The notes beneath the pieces were generated by a model that was not told the origin of the DNA, searched no databases, and saw nothing but the letters and a program-made list of their open reading frames with translations. A stretch of 64,000 bases of DNA from Bacillota bacterium. Lineage in GTDB: Bacteria; Bacillota; Clostridia; Lachnospirales; Lachnospiraceae. A program made the translations under genes and the position numbers. The first letter of the stretch is position 1; every line of letters starts with the position of its first letter. Location of the stretch: NCBI GenBank assembly GCA_023450835.1, contig JAEXGM010000004.1:11341-75340 (forward strand), read 5' to 3'. Positions 50,622 through 59,141 of the stretch are shown here, piece by piece.

Positions 50622-51632
50622 ATGAAAAAAAGAAGGATCTGTTATGTATTTATGCTGCTGGCAGTGCTGCTGCTTACAGCCTGCAGCGCCAGTAAAAACG
50701 ACACAGCCAGCCCACGCTATGGCAACGGCAGTACAGGGGAGAGTACTGAAATGGCCAGTGATAATGGCAGCGGAAGTGATGTCGGCTATACCTCATCGGT
50801 TGAAACCACAGAAGCCAAACCTCAGGCTTCAGAATCAGGAGAAGTGGACAATCAAAATACCTCCAGTAATTCGGATACCGGCAGAAAACGGATACGAAAA
50901 ATTAATTTAACACTGGAGACCCTTGAATTTGACGGAGCTTTAAAAGTTATTACAGAGCAGATACAAAAGAGCGGCGGTTATGTTGAGAGTTCCTCCATCT
51001 ATGGAAGCAAGGCTGAAGACAGAGATTCCAGAAGCGCACAATATGTGCTTAGAATACCGGCAGACCAGGCAGACGGCTTTGTTGAAATTATGGGAAACAA
51101 AATGAATCTGCTTCATAAGGAAGAGAGCAGCAAGGATATTACGCTGGATTATGTGGACACCGAAAGCAGGGTTAAGGCCTTGGAGGTAGAGCAGGAAAGA
51201 TTGTTGGCCCTTTTGGAAAAAGCCAATAAACTGGAAGATATTATTACGCTGGAAGACAGAATGAGCACAGTGAGATACCAATTAGAACAGAACGCCTCAA
51301 CGCTGCGGACCTATGACAATCTGGTAGACTATGCCACAATCACATTAAATGTCGACGAAGTTCTTCGGATATCACCTGCTGAGAGCAGAAGCAGCGCAAG
51401 CAGGATGAAGACAGGTTTTACAAATTCACTTCTGAATATGAGAGATGGTTTTGTAGAAGTAGGTGTCTGGTTTGTTGTGAATTTGCCCTATCTTATATTC
51501 TGGGGTGTAATTATTGGCATAGCCTTGCTGATATCCATGAAAGTATATTATAAAAAGGAAAAAAAGTCTCTTCCCGTTCAGAACAATAATTCAAATCTAA
51601 ACAAAAAAGAGGAAGAAGAAAAAGAAAAATAA
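50622..51632 (+). CDS. DUF4349 lipoprotein
   Basis: 336 residues. The signal peptide ends in a lipobox LLTAC with lipidated Cys about residue 21, followed by a 70-residue Ser/Thr/Asn/Gly-rich linker. The DUF4349 domain begins near RKIRKINLTLETLEFDGALK and includes GGYVESSSIYG, RIPADQADGF and a helical hairpin (VKALEVEQERLLALLEKANKLEDIITLEDRM). A transmembrane helix (PYLIFWGVIIGIALLISM) and basic tail end the protein. It is anchored at both ends and faces outwards. It may sense or stabilise the envelope; the function is not established. Confidence 0.87.
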   Translation: MKKRRICYVFMLLAVLLLTACSASKNDTASPRYGNGSTGESTEMASDNGSGSDVGYTSSVETTEAKPQASESGEVDNQNTSSNSDTGRKRIRKINLTLETLEFDGALKVITEQIQKSGGYVESSSIYGSKAEDRDSRSAQYVLRIPADQADGFVEIMGNKMNLLHKEESSKDITLDYVDTESRVKALEVEQERLLALLEKANKLEDIITLEDRMSTVRYQLEQNASTLRTYDNLVDYATITLNVDEVLRISPAESRSSASRMKTGFTNSLLNMRDGFVEVGVWFVVNLPYLIFWGVIIGIALLISMKVYYKKEKKSLPVQNNNSNLNKKEEEEKEK

Positions 51633-51733
51633 AAACAGGCAGTTCATTTTCCTCCAATTCTCTAAAACAGCATGAATAAATAGAGAAAATCAGGGATACA
51701 ATGAAAAATAGTCGAAAAGCAGGAAAATTATAC

Positions 51734-51762
51734 TTGCTATTAAAAAAAAGCTGTGGTATAAT
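51734..51762 (+). promoter_or_regulatory. rpsB promoter
   Basis: TTGCTA (51734-51739), 17 bases, TATAAT (51757-51762), about 100 bases before rpsB. Confidence 0.8.
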
Positions 51763-51771
51763 TCATATGCT

Positions 51772-51836
51772 AAATTGCACGTATGTTGATTTCTGACCTG
51801 GTGCCTACTGGTCTGTCAGAAAGTTGATACATACGG
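51772..51836 (+). promoter_or_regulatory. Structured rpsB leader, possible S2 autoregulatory site
   Basis: The outer stem CGTATGT / ACATACG and the inner stem TTCTGAC / GTCAGAA enclose a CCTGGTGCCTACTGG apical region, all within the untranslated leader. Ribosomal protein operons often carry such a target for their own product. There is no terminator in it, so any control would act on translation. Confidence 0.55.
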
Positions 51837-51863
51837 AAGAAAACAACCAAATGGAGGTAATTT

Positions 51864-52631
51864 ATGAGCGTTATATCAATGAAGCAGTTATTAGAAGCAG
51901 GTGTACATTTCGGACACCAGACAAGAAGATGGAACCCTAAGATGGCTGAGTACATCTACACAGAAAGAAACGGAATCTACATCATTGACTTACAGAAGTC
52001 TGTAGGCAAAGTAGACGAGGCTTACTATGCAATTAAAGATATCGTTGCTGAAGGCGGAAAGATTCTTTTTGTTGGAACCAAGAAACAGGCTCAGGATTCT
52101 GTTAAGTCCGAAGCAGAACGTAGCGGTATGTTCTACGTAAATGAAAGATGGTTAGGCGGTATGTTAACAAATTTCAAGACCATCCAGAGCAGAATTGCAA
52201 GATTAAAACTGATTGAAACAATGTCCCAGGACGGTACTTTCGAAGTTCTTCCCAAGAAAGAAGTTATCGAGTTAAAGAAAGAATGGGAGAAATTAGAGAA
52301 GAACCTTGGCGGAATTAAAAATATGAAGAATATTCCTGACGCTATCTTCGTAGTAGATCCTAAGAAAGAAAGAATCTGCGTACAGGAAGCTCATGCATTA
52401 GGTATTCCTTTAATTGGTATTGCAGATACAAACTGTGATCCTGAAGAACTTGATTATGTAATTCCTGGTAATGATGATGCTATCAGAGCGGTTAAGTTAA
52501 TCGTTGCTAAGATGGCAGATGCTGTTATCGAAGCTAACCAGGGAGTTCAGATGACTGACAGTTCCGAAGAGACTTCTGAAGCTGGTGTTGAAGCAGCAGA
52601 AGAAACTTCCGAAGAATTTGTTGAAGCATAA
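51864..52631 (+). CDS. rpsB: 30S ribosomal protein S2
   Basis: 255 residues: SVISMKQLLEAGVHFGHQTRRWNPKMAEYIY at the start, RWLGGMLTNFKTIQSRI in the middle and LGIPLIGIADTNCDPEELDYVIPGNDDA near the end, all standard S2. The acidic tail after about residue 230 is longer than minimal. GGAGG precedes the ATG. EF-Ts follows after 77 bases, the usual rpsB-tsf pair. Confidence 0.98.
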   Translation: MSVISMKQLLEAGVHFGHQTRRWNPKMAEYIYTERNGIYIIDLQKSVGKVDEAYYAIKDIVAEGGKILFVGTKKQAQDSVKSEAERSGMFYVNERWLGGMLTNFKTIQSRIARLKLIETMSQDGTFEVLPKKEVIELKKEWEKLEKNLGGIKNMKNIPDAIFVVDPKKERICVQEAHALGIPLIGIADTNCDPEELDYVIPGNDDAIRAVKLIVAKMADAVIEANQGVQMTDSSEETSEAGVEAAEETSEEFVEA

Positions 52632-52708
52632 TAAGTTTAAGACAGTAAGCCATTAGATGGCTTATGCCAGAAGAACTAATATAATCAAAAAACGGAGGAA
52701 TACAAACA

Positions 52709-53635
52709 ATGGCTATTACAGCAGCAATGGTTAAAGATTTAAGAGATATGACCGGAGCCGGCATGATGGATTGTAAGAAAGCACTTGCCGCTACCGATGG
52801 AGATATGGACAAGGCAGTTGAGTTCTTAAGAGAGAAAGGACTTGCCGCTGCTGAGAAAAAAGCAGGAAGAATTGCAGCAGAAGGTATTTGTGAAACTGCA
52901 GTAAGCGAAGATGGTAAAGTAGCTGCTATCGTAGAAGTTAACAGCGAAACAGACTTCGTTGCAAAGAACGATACATTCAGAAGCTTTGTTAAAGCAGTTG
53001 TAAATCAGGCAATGGTAACAGAAAATACTGATATTGAAGCATTTTTAGCTGAGAAATGGGCTCTTGATGCTTCCAAAACAGTAAAAGAAGAATTATCCAG
53101 CCAGATAGCAGTAATCGGTGAAAACATGAACATCAGAAGATTCCAGAAAGTAGTTGCTGAGAATGGTTTTGTTGAATCCTATATTCATGGCGGCGGAAGA
53201 ATCGGCGTATTAGTTGAAGTTGAAACAACCGTATGCAATGATGCTGCAAAAGAAGCAGCTAAGAATGTAGCTATGCAGATTGCAGCCATTTCTCCTAAAT
53301 ATGTTCAGAGAACAGAGATTCCTGAAGATTACATCTCTCACGAAAGAGAAATCTTAAAGGCTCAGGCAATGAACGAGAACACCGGAAAACCTGAAAACAT
53401 CATCGAGAAGATGATTGAAGGCCGTTTAAACAAAGAATTAAAAGAAATCTGCCTTGTAGATCAGGTATATGTAAAAGACGGTGATTTAACCGTTCAGAAG
53501 TATCTTGAATCCGTAGGAAAAGAAATTGGTGCTCCAATTGCTGTAAAGAGCTTTGTTCGTTTTGAAACCGGCGAAGGCATCGAAAAGAAATCCGAAAACT
53601 TTGCCGAAGAAGTTGCAAAACAAATGGGAAACTAA
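52709..53635 (+). CDS. tsf: Elongation factor Ts
   Basis: 308 residues. Nucleotide exchange factor of EF-Tu. The N-terminal UBA-like domain (VKDLRDMTGAGMMDCKKALAATDGDMDKAVEFLREKG) and the core EVNSETDFVAKN are intact. It ends EEVAKQMGN and is followed by a strong terminator. A damaged copy of this 3' end with its own version of the terminator is found 8 kb away at 61868-61958. Confidence 0.98.
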   Translation: MAITAAMVKDLRDMTGAGMMDCKKALAATDGDMDKAVEFLREKGLAAAEKKAGRIAAEGICETAVSEDGKVAAIVEVNSETDFVAKNDTFRSFVKAVVNQAMVTENTDIEAFLAEKWALDASKTVKEELSSQIAVIGENMNIRRFQKVVAENGFVESYIHGGGRIGVLVEVETTVCNDAAKEAAKNVAMQIAAISPKYVQRTEIPEDYISHEREILKAQAMNENTGKPENIIEKMIEGRLNKELKEICLVDQVYVKDGDLTVQKYLESVGKEIGAPIAVKSFVRFETGEGIEKKSENFAEEVAKQMGN

Positions 53636-53657
53636 CTTCATATTTTAAATAGTACTA

Positions 53658-53692
53658 AACCGCCGAAAACCCAATGTTTTCGGCGGTTTTTT
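53658..53692 (+). terminator. Terminator after tsf
   Basis: ACCGCCGAAAAC / GTTTTCGGCGGT with a 5-base loop, followed by TTTTTT. Confidence 0.95.
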
Positions 53693-53695
53693 CGT

Positions 53696-54221
53696 TTTAA
53701 GGGTGTCGTAAAATACCTACATCAAAGAAAAAGCATAACAATTCTCTATATTGCAGTTACGAAAAATTGTGACAGAACTTAAACGGTTATAGATAGAAGG
53801 TCAGGAGATAATATTTTCAAGGAGAATAGGCAAATAAAAAAGTTTATCGGAAAAATTGAATATAGTAAATAAGATGAGCCAGCTGGAATGTAAAGAACAC
53901 TATGACGGCTTGCTCCTATATACTTTTGGTCGGCACACAGAGTAAACACTGTACTAACATCAAAATAGCTGACACTTGCTATAAAGAGTCACTACCTATT
54001 ATTCATATTTAACTAAAGTTGATATATTCTGATTATTTATTTTGATAATGTTATAGGAAATTTTTAATACGTGCGAAAATATTGTATTAATATGGAAATT
54101 CATGTTGAAAATAAGAAGAAAAAGATATACAATCAAATTAACTTAATGATCGTATGATAATTATCATAAACCTTGCTGAACTTTCCGACATGTATTACCG
54201 AGGACTTATGGAAGTGGAAAT
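53696..54221. other. Gene-free AT-rich stretch after tsf
   Basis: About 520 bases with only very short frames, for example MSQLECKEHYDGLLLY near 53874, which has no ribosome site. It looks like decayed or non-coding DNA at the edge of an accessory region. Confidence 0.5.
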
Positions 54222-54395
54222 ACTTTATAATTGCAAAAAATTTTATATCAATCGAAAAAATACTTTACCAACTTTGAAAAATTTCAGTTTTAGAAAAAAG
54301 CTAAAATAATAAATTTTATTTACCAATTTCAAAGTTGGTAAAATAAAAAATGACAAGAGCTATAAACCGCATAAATACAACATCCTTGTTCTATA
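54222..54395 (+). repeat. Repeat family F, copy 1 (174 bp)
   Basis: It matches 61647-61821 over its whole length with only a few differences. It contains 16-base inverted repeats TTTACCAACTTTGAAA (54264-54279) / TTTCAAAGTTGGTAAA (54327-54342). Both copies end exactly at CCTTGTTCTATA, after which the sequences diverge. Confidence 0.88.
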
Positions 54396-54465
54396 AAAAG
54401 TTGTAACCCAATTACAAAGAAGTTAAAGAATAACATAAATACAATTAAGGAAAGGAATGAATTTT

Positions 54466-55035
54466 ATGAAAAAGCATTCATTGATACCGCAGAGAGGTTT
54501 TTTCCCCCAGCCATCCTATTTAATCGGTACCTTTAAAGATGATGGTACTCCTGATTTCGCTTTGATTACATTTATTACGTTCTGTTCGGTGAATCCGCCA
54601 ATGTTGATGTTCGCTTCAAGAGGCGACAAGCTTACACGTAAGCTTGTTGAGAAAAATGAAGTTTTTTCTGCAAATCTTGTCACTACCAAAATGATGTACA
54701 TGGCGGATTATTTTGGAAATACTTCAGGGTATAAAAGGAATAAATGTGAAGAGATCGGAGCCAGGTATGCAAATGGACAGGTTTTGAATGTTCCCATTCT
54801 GGAGGAATCACCGTGGGTATACGAATGTGTGCTTACGGATTTAAAAAGCACCGGAGACGGATTTATATACATTGGGGAAATTAAAAATATACTGGTGGAT
54901 GATGAAATTGTGGATACATCGTATGGGAAAATAGACATGCTTTCGGTAGATCCACTGATCTATGCACCCGGTCACTATTATCGGCTGTCTTCCAATATTG
55001 GTTCGGTTGGGTATTCTAAAAAACAATCAGAATAG
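54466..55035 (+). CDS. Flavin reductase-like (flavoredoxin) FMN-binding protein
   Basis: 189 residues. Split-barrel flavin reductase type: RGFFPQPSYLIGTFKDDGTPDFALITFITFCSVNPPMLMFAS and KLTRKLVEKNEVFSANLVT match flavoredoxin-like proteins, which use flavin to move electrons. The AAAGGA site suits the ATG at 54466 (9-base spacing) better than the one at 54457. It is a single gene in an accessory region. The partner is unknown. Confidence 0.85.
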   Translation: MKKHSLIPQRGFFPQPSYLIGTFKDDGTPDFALITFITFCSVNPPMLMFASRGDKLTRKLVEKNEVFSANLVTTKMMYMADYFGNTSGYKRNKCEEIGARYANGQVLNVPILEESPWVYECVLTDLKSTGDGFIYIGEIKNILVDDEIVDTSYGKIDMLSVDPLIYAPGHYYRLSSNIGSVGYSKKQSE

Positions 55036-55037
55036 CC

Positions 55038-55093
55038 GCCAAGGCCCTCCATGTTCAAACGGCATCTTTTTTAACCATTCAAGGCACATTGAG
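55038..55093 (+). repeat. Repeat family G, copy 1
   Basis: CAAGGCCC...GTTCAA ... TTTTTTAACCATTCAAGGCAC is shared, at about 75 percent identity, with 60191-60246. Both copies lie just downstream of an accessory gene, possibly as old transcript ends. Confidence 0.55.
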
Positions 55094-55275
55094 ACGATAA
55101 TAATAATGACAATAGCTTGAAGGGAAAATAACACAACCCAACTATTATATATAATGGCTTTGAAAAAAATAGGAAAAAACTGGATTACAACAACATTGCA
55201 ATGATAGCACTAAATTCCAAAGTTTTTAGTATATGAATACCGCTTGATTTATTAGAACTAATGGAAGTCTATAAG

Positions 55276-55310
55276 AGAAGGCTGCTCAAGTATAATTAGC
55301 AGCCTTCTAC
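55276..55310 (+). terminator. Hairpin, terminator-like, unassigned
   Basis: GAAGGCTGC / GCAGCCTTC, a 13-base loop, then TACTAGTTTT. No gene ends nearby; the flavin reductase gene stops 240 bases upstream. Confidence 0.6.
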
Positions 55311-55393
55311 TAGTTTTATGTAAATGATAAAAAAGTTACTGCTGTTAGACTATATAGAAGATTTATTATTATTTGTATCGTCATAACTTATAT

Positions 55394-55543
55394 TTAAGTT
55401 ATGCTCTGTTTTTCATCGATATCCTTATCTTTTATAGAAGTACGTTTATTTCTATAGAGTTTCCATTCTTTCAAGAGCATTACACATCCAGATATAAATC
55501 CCATTAGATAATATACTACTTGAATTATTTTAAATAAGTCCAT
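55394..55543 (-). CDS. 49-residue single-pass membrane protein
   Basis: Read from ATG at 55543 behind AAGGAGG with a 6-base spacer: MDLFKIIQVVYYLMGFISGC then VMLLKEWKLYRNKRTSIKDK and a charged tail. One hydrophobic helix (about residues 5-24) followed by a basic, hydrophilic end is the plan of small holin-like or type I toxin-like peptides, but no family is recognised. An inverted repeat CATAACTT / AAGTTATG overlaps the stop. Confidence 0.55.
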   Translation of the reverse strand: MDLFKIIQVVYYLMGFISGCVMLLKEWKLYRNKRTSIKDKDIDEKQSIT

Positions 55544-55782
55544 ACATGACCTCCTTTTTGCATTTAATCCTCTGGCTACAATTATTAATAAATTATGTTT
55601 CCACAGTTTTCTCTTGGAAGTGACAGGCCTGTCCTTACTCTACAAAGAGCATTTATAATTTAATAATATTATGGTATAATTCTAGCATGTGAATATTCAG
55701 GTGCATATGGTATGAGGTTGCATTAAATTTCTAATAGTTACCAGTAGTTGCAAGCAGTTGGTATTTTAGGAGGGAAAGAAGT

Positions 55783-56490
55783 ATGAATAAAGGGAAGCAA
55801 TTAATAAGCTTCAGAGATCTTCATAAGCAGATTTATAATGATGGCCCAACGACTCTTGGCTTCTTTCGATATATTCTACCAAAAGAAATATTTAATGACC
55901 CATATGCTCCATTTGAGATAGGCGACGATACAAGATTATCAAAATTTTTTACGGATTCGAGGGGAGAACATTGTAGGAAGTTTCGAAATCGAATTATAGA
56001 TTTACTTACTCTCAATTCTTGTATCGATGTAATGGATTTTATCAACAAGAGTTATGATTTTATAAAAGAGGAAAACATTGGAGAATATAAGATCAGGAAA
56101 GCTGCAAAAACTTTTTCTAAAGAATTAGAAATTTGCCCAACACTAAAAACCTATATTGAACAGGAGACACCTTTTTATTGGCATGTTTTAGGTCTGCTGG
56201 TTCTTTTTGCATTGGTAAGAGATGAAGCAGAAGAGGCATTTGGATTATCGAAGTTGCAGGAAACTATTATTTGTAAAGAGATTGTACAAAAGTTTCTTGA
56301 ATCAACAGAGGTGAACGTAAATTATAGAAAATATTTGCTTGAAGAAAAAGAATCTGATTGGAATACTACGTTAATTAAATACTCAGAAATTTTTGAATCA
56401 TTGGTAGAAATTATAGATGAGCAAAGAGCATCGGAAAGAAGGAAAGAACATTTTATTAAATTTAGTAGAGATACTATACATAGATATTAA
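55783..56490 (+). CDS. Hypothetical protein, accessory region
   Basis: 235 residues, soluble, AT-rich codon use. It begins MNKGKQLISFRDLHKQIYND and is mostly helical with many Glu and Lys; a somewhat hydrophobic stretch (FYWHVLGLLVLFALVRDEAEEAF) lies at about 145-167. I recognise no domain. AGGAGGG precedes the ATG. A terminator follows, and a group II intron sits directly after that terminator. Confidence 0.7.
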   Translation: MNKGKQLISFRDLHKQIYNDGPTTLGFFRYILPKEIFNDPYAPFEIGDDTRLSKFFTDSRGEHCRKFRNRIIDLLTLNSCIDVMDFINKSYDFIKEENIGEYKIRKAAKTFSKELEICPTLKTYIEQETPFYWHVLGLLVLFALVRDEAEEAFGLSKLQETIICKEIVQKFLESTEVNVNYRKYLLEEKESDWNTTLIKYSEIFESLVEIIDEQRASERRKEHFIKFSRDTIHRY

Positions 56491-56523
56491 CTTTCTTTGA
56501 ATAAAATAAGCGTTTTCATAATA

Positions 56524-56558
56524 GAGCACGTCCAGTTTCTGGGTGTGCTTTTTTCTGT
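56524..56558 (+). terminator. Terminator, insertion site of group II intron 1
   Basis: AGCACGTCCAG / CTGGGTGTGCT with a TTT loop and TTTTTT. The intron begins only a few bases after the U-tract. Confidence 0.88.
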
Positions 56559-56560
56559 TT

Positions 56561-58417
56561 GCGCGCCATGGGCGCGCTCTAACGGGTGCAAGTCCCGAGT
56601 ACACCTAGGTAACAAGGAAGTGCATAGCTGAACAGCAAGGGTGTTCATCGTGAGATGAAATCTGAAGGAAGCTGTAGGCAAACCTCCGGTCTGACGGATA
56701 GAAATCACATAAAGGCTAGGTTCTGTTTGGTAAGTCCGCAGAAAAGGATGAAGCCGTAAAGTTACCACTTGTAGGAACAGAGTAAATGTGGCAGATAAGT
56801 GGAGGGAAAGAGCGTGCATCTTAAGCGTGGAGGTCTCACAGCGGCCTCATTAGCCGAGTAACAACGAACTGTGAGAAGTCAGCCGAGCCCATAGTAGTGA
56901 GGAAGTTTCTGTAATAGAAATGGAGCAAAGGGGCGAACAATCAATAAGTTCTAGTATGTCTCGTATTGCAGATATGACAACATCTGCTGTAACCAATCGG
57001 GGTAAAGGTGGTCAGATTTAGTGAGACGGAAAGGAAAGAACGCATGGACACAAGTAGTCTAATGGAGCAGATACTAAGTAAAGACAACCTCAATACAGCG
57101 TATCTGCAAGTCGTACGAAATAAAGGTGCAGAAGGTGTGGACGGAATGAAGTACACGGAGCTCAAAGAACATCTTGAAAAGAACGGCGACATCATCAAGG
57201 AACAGTTGAGGACAAGAACATATAAACCTCAGCCAGTACTCAGAGTGGAGATACCAAAACCAGACGGTGGTGTCAGAAACCTAGGAATACCAACAGTAAC
57301 AGAGCGATTTGTACAACAGGCGATAGCACAGGTGTTAACACCAATCTATGAGGAACAGTTCCATGACCATAGTTATGGATTCAGACCGAAAAGGTGTGCA
57401 CAGCAGGCAATTATAATAGCATTAGAAATGATAAATGATGGAGATGATTGGATAGTTGATATTGACTTAGAAAAGTTCTTTGACACGGTAAACCATGATA
57501 AACTAATGACACTCATAGGAAGAACAATCAAAGATGGAGACGTTATCTCTATTATCAGAAAGTTTTTAGTCAGTGGAATTATGGTAGATGATGAATACAA
57601 GGAGTCGGTGGTAGGAACACCACAAGGTGGAAATCTTTCTCCGCTTCTTGCAAACATCATGTTGACTGAACTTGACAAGGAAATGGAACAAAGAGGACTG
57701 AACTTTGTCAGATATGCGGATGACTGTATTATTATGGTCGGAAGCGAAATGTCAGCAAAGAGAGTGATGAGAAATCTCACGAAGTTTATTGAAGAGAAAC
57801 TAGGACTCAAAGTAAATATGACAAAGAGCAAGGTGGATAGGCCGAGAGGTCTCAAATACCTTGGATTTGGATTCTACTTTGACAGCAAAACACATCAGTT
57901 TAAGGCGAAACCACATGCCAAGTCAGTAGCAAAGTTCAAAGCAAGAATGAAACAACTTACTTGCAGAAGTGGGGGAGTTGGAAATGACTACAAAATAAAG
58001 AGACTCAATGAACTCATCAGAGGGTGGATTAACTACTTTAAAATTGGTGGTATGAAAGGTCTTTGTGCAAAGCTGGACAGCAACATACGTTATCGTATTC
58101 GCATGTGTATTTGGAAACAGTGGAAAACTCCACAGAACAGAGCTGAGAACTTGATGAAACTTGGAATTAACAAATATACAGCATGGAAAACGGCATATAC
58201 AGGTGCAAGAATTGCCTATGTCTGCAACAAAGGTGCTGTAAATGTTGCGATAAACAACAAGAGATTAGCCTCATTTGGACTAATCTCAATGTTAGATTAC
58301 TACACCGAAAGGTGTGTTACTTGTTAAGTTGATTGAACCGCCGTGTACCGAACGGTACGCACGGTGGTGTGAGAGGTCGGAGTTTCTTCAATTTGAAGAA
58401 ATTTCTCCTACTCGATT
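56561..58417 (+). mobile_element. Group II intron 1 (class C-like), complete
   Basis: The RNA starts near GCGCGCC (56561), pairs locally with GGGCGCGC and has AAGGGTGTTCATCGTGAGATG and GGTCTGACGGATAGAAATCACAT in domain I. After the reverse transcriptase gene comes a domain V hairpin (ACCGCCGTGTACC / GGTACGCACGGTGGT near 58337-58373) and a domain VI ending CTCCTACTCGATT (58417). Placement just behind a terminator is the known target choice of bacterial class C introns. The exact ends are uncertain by a few bases. Confidence 0.85.
57044..58327 (+). CDS. Group II intron reverse transcriptase/maturase 1
   Basis: 427 residues from the ATG at 57044 (behind GGAAAGGAAAG; the frame opens at 57008). 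RT motifs: NKGAEGVDGM, LGIPTVTERFVQQAI, YGFRPKRCAQQA, DLEKFFDTVNH, GTPQGGNLSPLLANI and the catalytic FVRYADDC, then the thumb/X maturase region (LKYLGFGFY, RGWINYFKIGGM). No HNH endonuclease domain follows, as in class C intron proteins. It splices the intron and copies it into new sites. Confidence 0.95.
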   Translation: MDTSSLMEQILSKDNLNTAYLQVVRNKGAEGVDGMKYTELKEHLEKNGDIIKEQLRTRTYKPQPVLRVEIPKPDGGVRNLGIPTVTERFVQQAIAQVLTPIYEEQFHDHSYGFRPKRCAQQAIIIALEMINDGDDWIVDIDLEKFFDTVNHDKLMTLIGRTIKDGDVISIIRKFLVSGIMVDDEYKESVVGTPQGGNLSPLLANIMLTELDKEMEQRGLNFVRYADDCIIMVGSEMSAKRVMRNLTKFIEEKLGLKVNMTKSKVDRPRGLKYLGFGFYFDSKTHQFKAKPHAKSVAKFKARMKQLTCRSGGVGNDYKIKRLNELIRGWINYFKIGGMKGLCAKLDSNIRYRIRMCIWKQWKTPQNRAENLMKLGINKYTAWKTAYTGARIAYVCNKGAVNVAINNKRLASFGLISMLDYYTERCVTC

Positions 58418-58503
58418 GGCTGCATATCATGTATTGAATGGATGGTGAATTAAATGAAAAGTACTTATGAGCAAATAAAGATTGCATATGATTTAGCTGG
58501 TAT

Positions 58504-59010
58504 CTAATCAATGTCTTTGACGAATTGCATTTCAATCTGCTTCTCGAAATGTTCATCGTGAGAACTGTTATAATCAACCAGTTTTTCAAGCATTTTTCTT
58601 AATGTTTTGATTTCATCACAGTTAAAATTATGAAAAATCTCATGAAGATATTGGTTAGCTTTTATATGATTTTTTTGTATTAGCTCCATTCCTGCTTTAG
58701 TTATAGCAATATTTACAGATCTTTTATCAGAAGTGCTAGGATTACTTTTTAAAAAGCCATTATTGCTCATACTTGTTACAAGACGATTAACATTTTGTTT
58801 GCTGGTACCTAAAATATTAGATATATTAATAATTGATGCTTCATGAGGATTAAGATGTGTAATTGCAATCATAAGCATCAGCTGTCTGGAGGTCAGCCCT
58901 TCTAGTTTGGAATCAAAATCAGCCTGTAATTTACTTAATATAACAAAGAGAAGACTATATATCTGTTGCATATCATCTAAAACATGAATTTCATCTTTAC
59001 ATTTATTCAC
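58504..59010 (-). CDS. MarR-family transcriptional regulator
   Basis: 168 residues from a GTG start behind AAGGGG. The winged helix contains TSRQLMLMIAITHLNPHEASIINISNILGTSKQNVNRLVTSM, then NGFLKSNPSTSDKRSVNIAITKAGMEL, the MarR wing. It is divergent from the alpha/beta hydrolase gene, and two copies of a 14-base palindromic site cover that gene's promoter, so it probably represses it and itself. Confidence 0.9.
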   Translation of the reverse strand: MNKCKDEIHVLDDMQQIYSLLFVILSKLQADFDSKLEGLTSRQLMLMIAITHLNPHEASIINISNILGTSKQNVNRLVTSMSNNGFLKSNPSTSDKRSVNIAITKAGMELIQKNHIKANQYLHEIFHNFNCDEIKTLRKMLEKLVDYNSSHDEHFEKQIEMQFVKDID

Positions 59011-59072
59011 GATTAATCCCCTTATATTGAATAATAAATTTTATAGATAGTATACCATACTAAATTCAATTA

Positions 59073-59121
59073 GTAAACATGTTGACAAAAGCCCATTATA
59101 TGATATAGTAAACATGTTGAC
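59073..59121. promoter_or_regulatory. Two MarR-type operators over the hydrolase promoter
   Basis: GTAAACATGTTGAC occurs at 59073-59086 and 59108-59121, an almost perfect dyad (GTnAACATGTTnAC). The -35 TTGACA (59082-59087) and the -10 TATAGT (59104-59109, 16-base spacer) overlap the first and second copies, so a bound regulator would block polymerase. Confidence 0.8.
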
Positions 59122-59141
59122 TAAACGAAGGAGGAATATGA

